This document shows, one piece after another, positions 63,965 through 64,000 of a stretch of 64,000 nucleotides of DNA. Source of the DNA: Vreelandella olivaria (GTDB taxonomy: Bacteria > Pseudomonadota > Gammaproteobacteria > Pseudomonadales > Halomonadaceae); contig AP019416.1 of assembly GCA_004295565.1 (NCBI GenBank), positions 2,108,001 through 2,172,000 of the forward strand, read 5' to 3'. Numbering within the stretch: position 1 is the first letter of the stretch; every line of letters begins with the position of its first letter. The position numbers and the translations under genes are program-made. The notes beneath the pieces are model-generated. The model saw only the letters and a list, made by a program, of their open reading frames with translations, had not been told where the DNA came from and did no database searches.

Positions 63965-64000
63965 GTATGGGCCGCCGAAACTTAATAAACGTAGAAATTC

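Overview
The window looks like a halophilic gammaproteobacterium of the Halomonadaceae (Halomonas or a close relative). This is inferred from gene order and protein flavour: rsxABCDGE-nth, gyrA-serC-pheA-tyrA-aroA-cmk-rpsA, an MvaT-type (not classical H-NS) nucleoid protein, and a pilDCB block with coaE and yacG beside it. The DNA carries very many single-base indels, mostly lost bases in short homopolymers. They hit genes that cannot be dead in a living cell (rpsA, metG, cmk, coaE, gyrA-linked serC). I therefore read most frameshifts as sequencing errors, and give gene extents across them.

1-34.4 kb is core chromosome: a response regulator and sensor pair; a DUF3524/QTMAN-type glycosyltransferase; nth and the six-gene Rsx/Rnf electron-transport operon; metG; an acyltransferase; rdgC; a thioesterase; the gyrA-to-rpsA aromatic and serine biosynthesis superoperon; mvaT; an AraC/GyrI regulator; a Tus-like replication-terminator protein; yacG-coaE-pilD-pilC-pilB facing pilA; a CigR-like periplasmic protein; an inositol-phosphatase family gene; and tRNA-Pro(GGG).

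34.4-41.9 kb, just past tRNA-Pro, is a scrapyard: an IS5-family element, a decayed phage-type adenine methylase, and a three-gene operon (winged-helix regulator, AbiEii-like nucleotidyltransferase, PP2C-like phosphatase). A perfect 28-bp palindrome precedes this operon and an IS30 element truncates it. IS30 and IS1182 copies and fragments follow.

41.9-64 kb is best explained as a chromosomal integron cassette array. About twenty small unrelated genes lie on the + strand, most followed by an attC-like site whose R'' box (YYYAAC) often overlaps the stop codon. The cargo includes GyrI-like, VOC, BrnT/BrnA, three LysE exporters, GST, HD, flavodoxin-like, HAD, DUF2332, SnoaL, an AadA-like aminoglycoside nucleotidyltransferase, DUF6429, DUF899, GNATs, GFA, SagB-like nitroreductase, a P-loop kinase, a PaaI thioesterase and an S51 peptidase. 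No integrase gene is visible. An IS1182-family element has repeatedly landed in the attC recombination box (GTT), and a 141-bp MITE sits in the loop of one attC hairpin. One antisense chromosomal gene, rlmF, interrupts the array.
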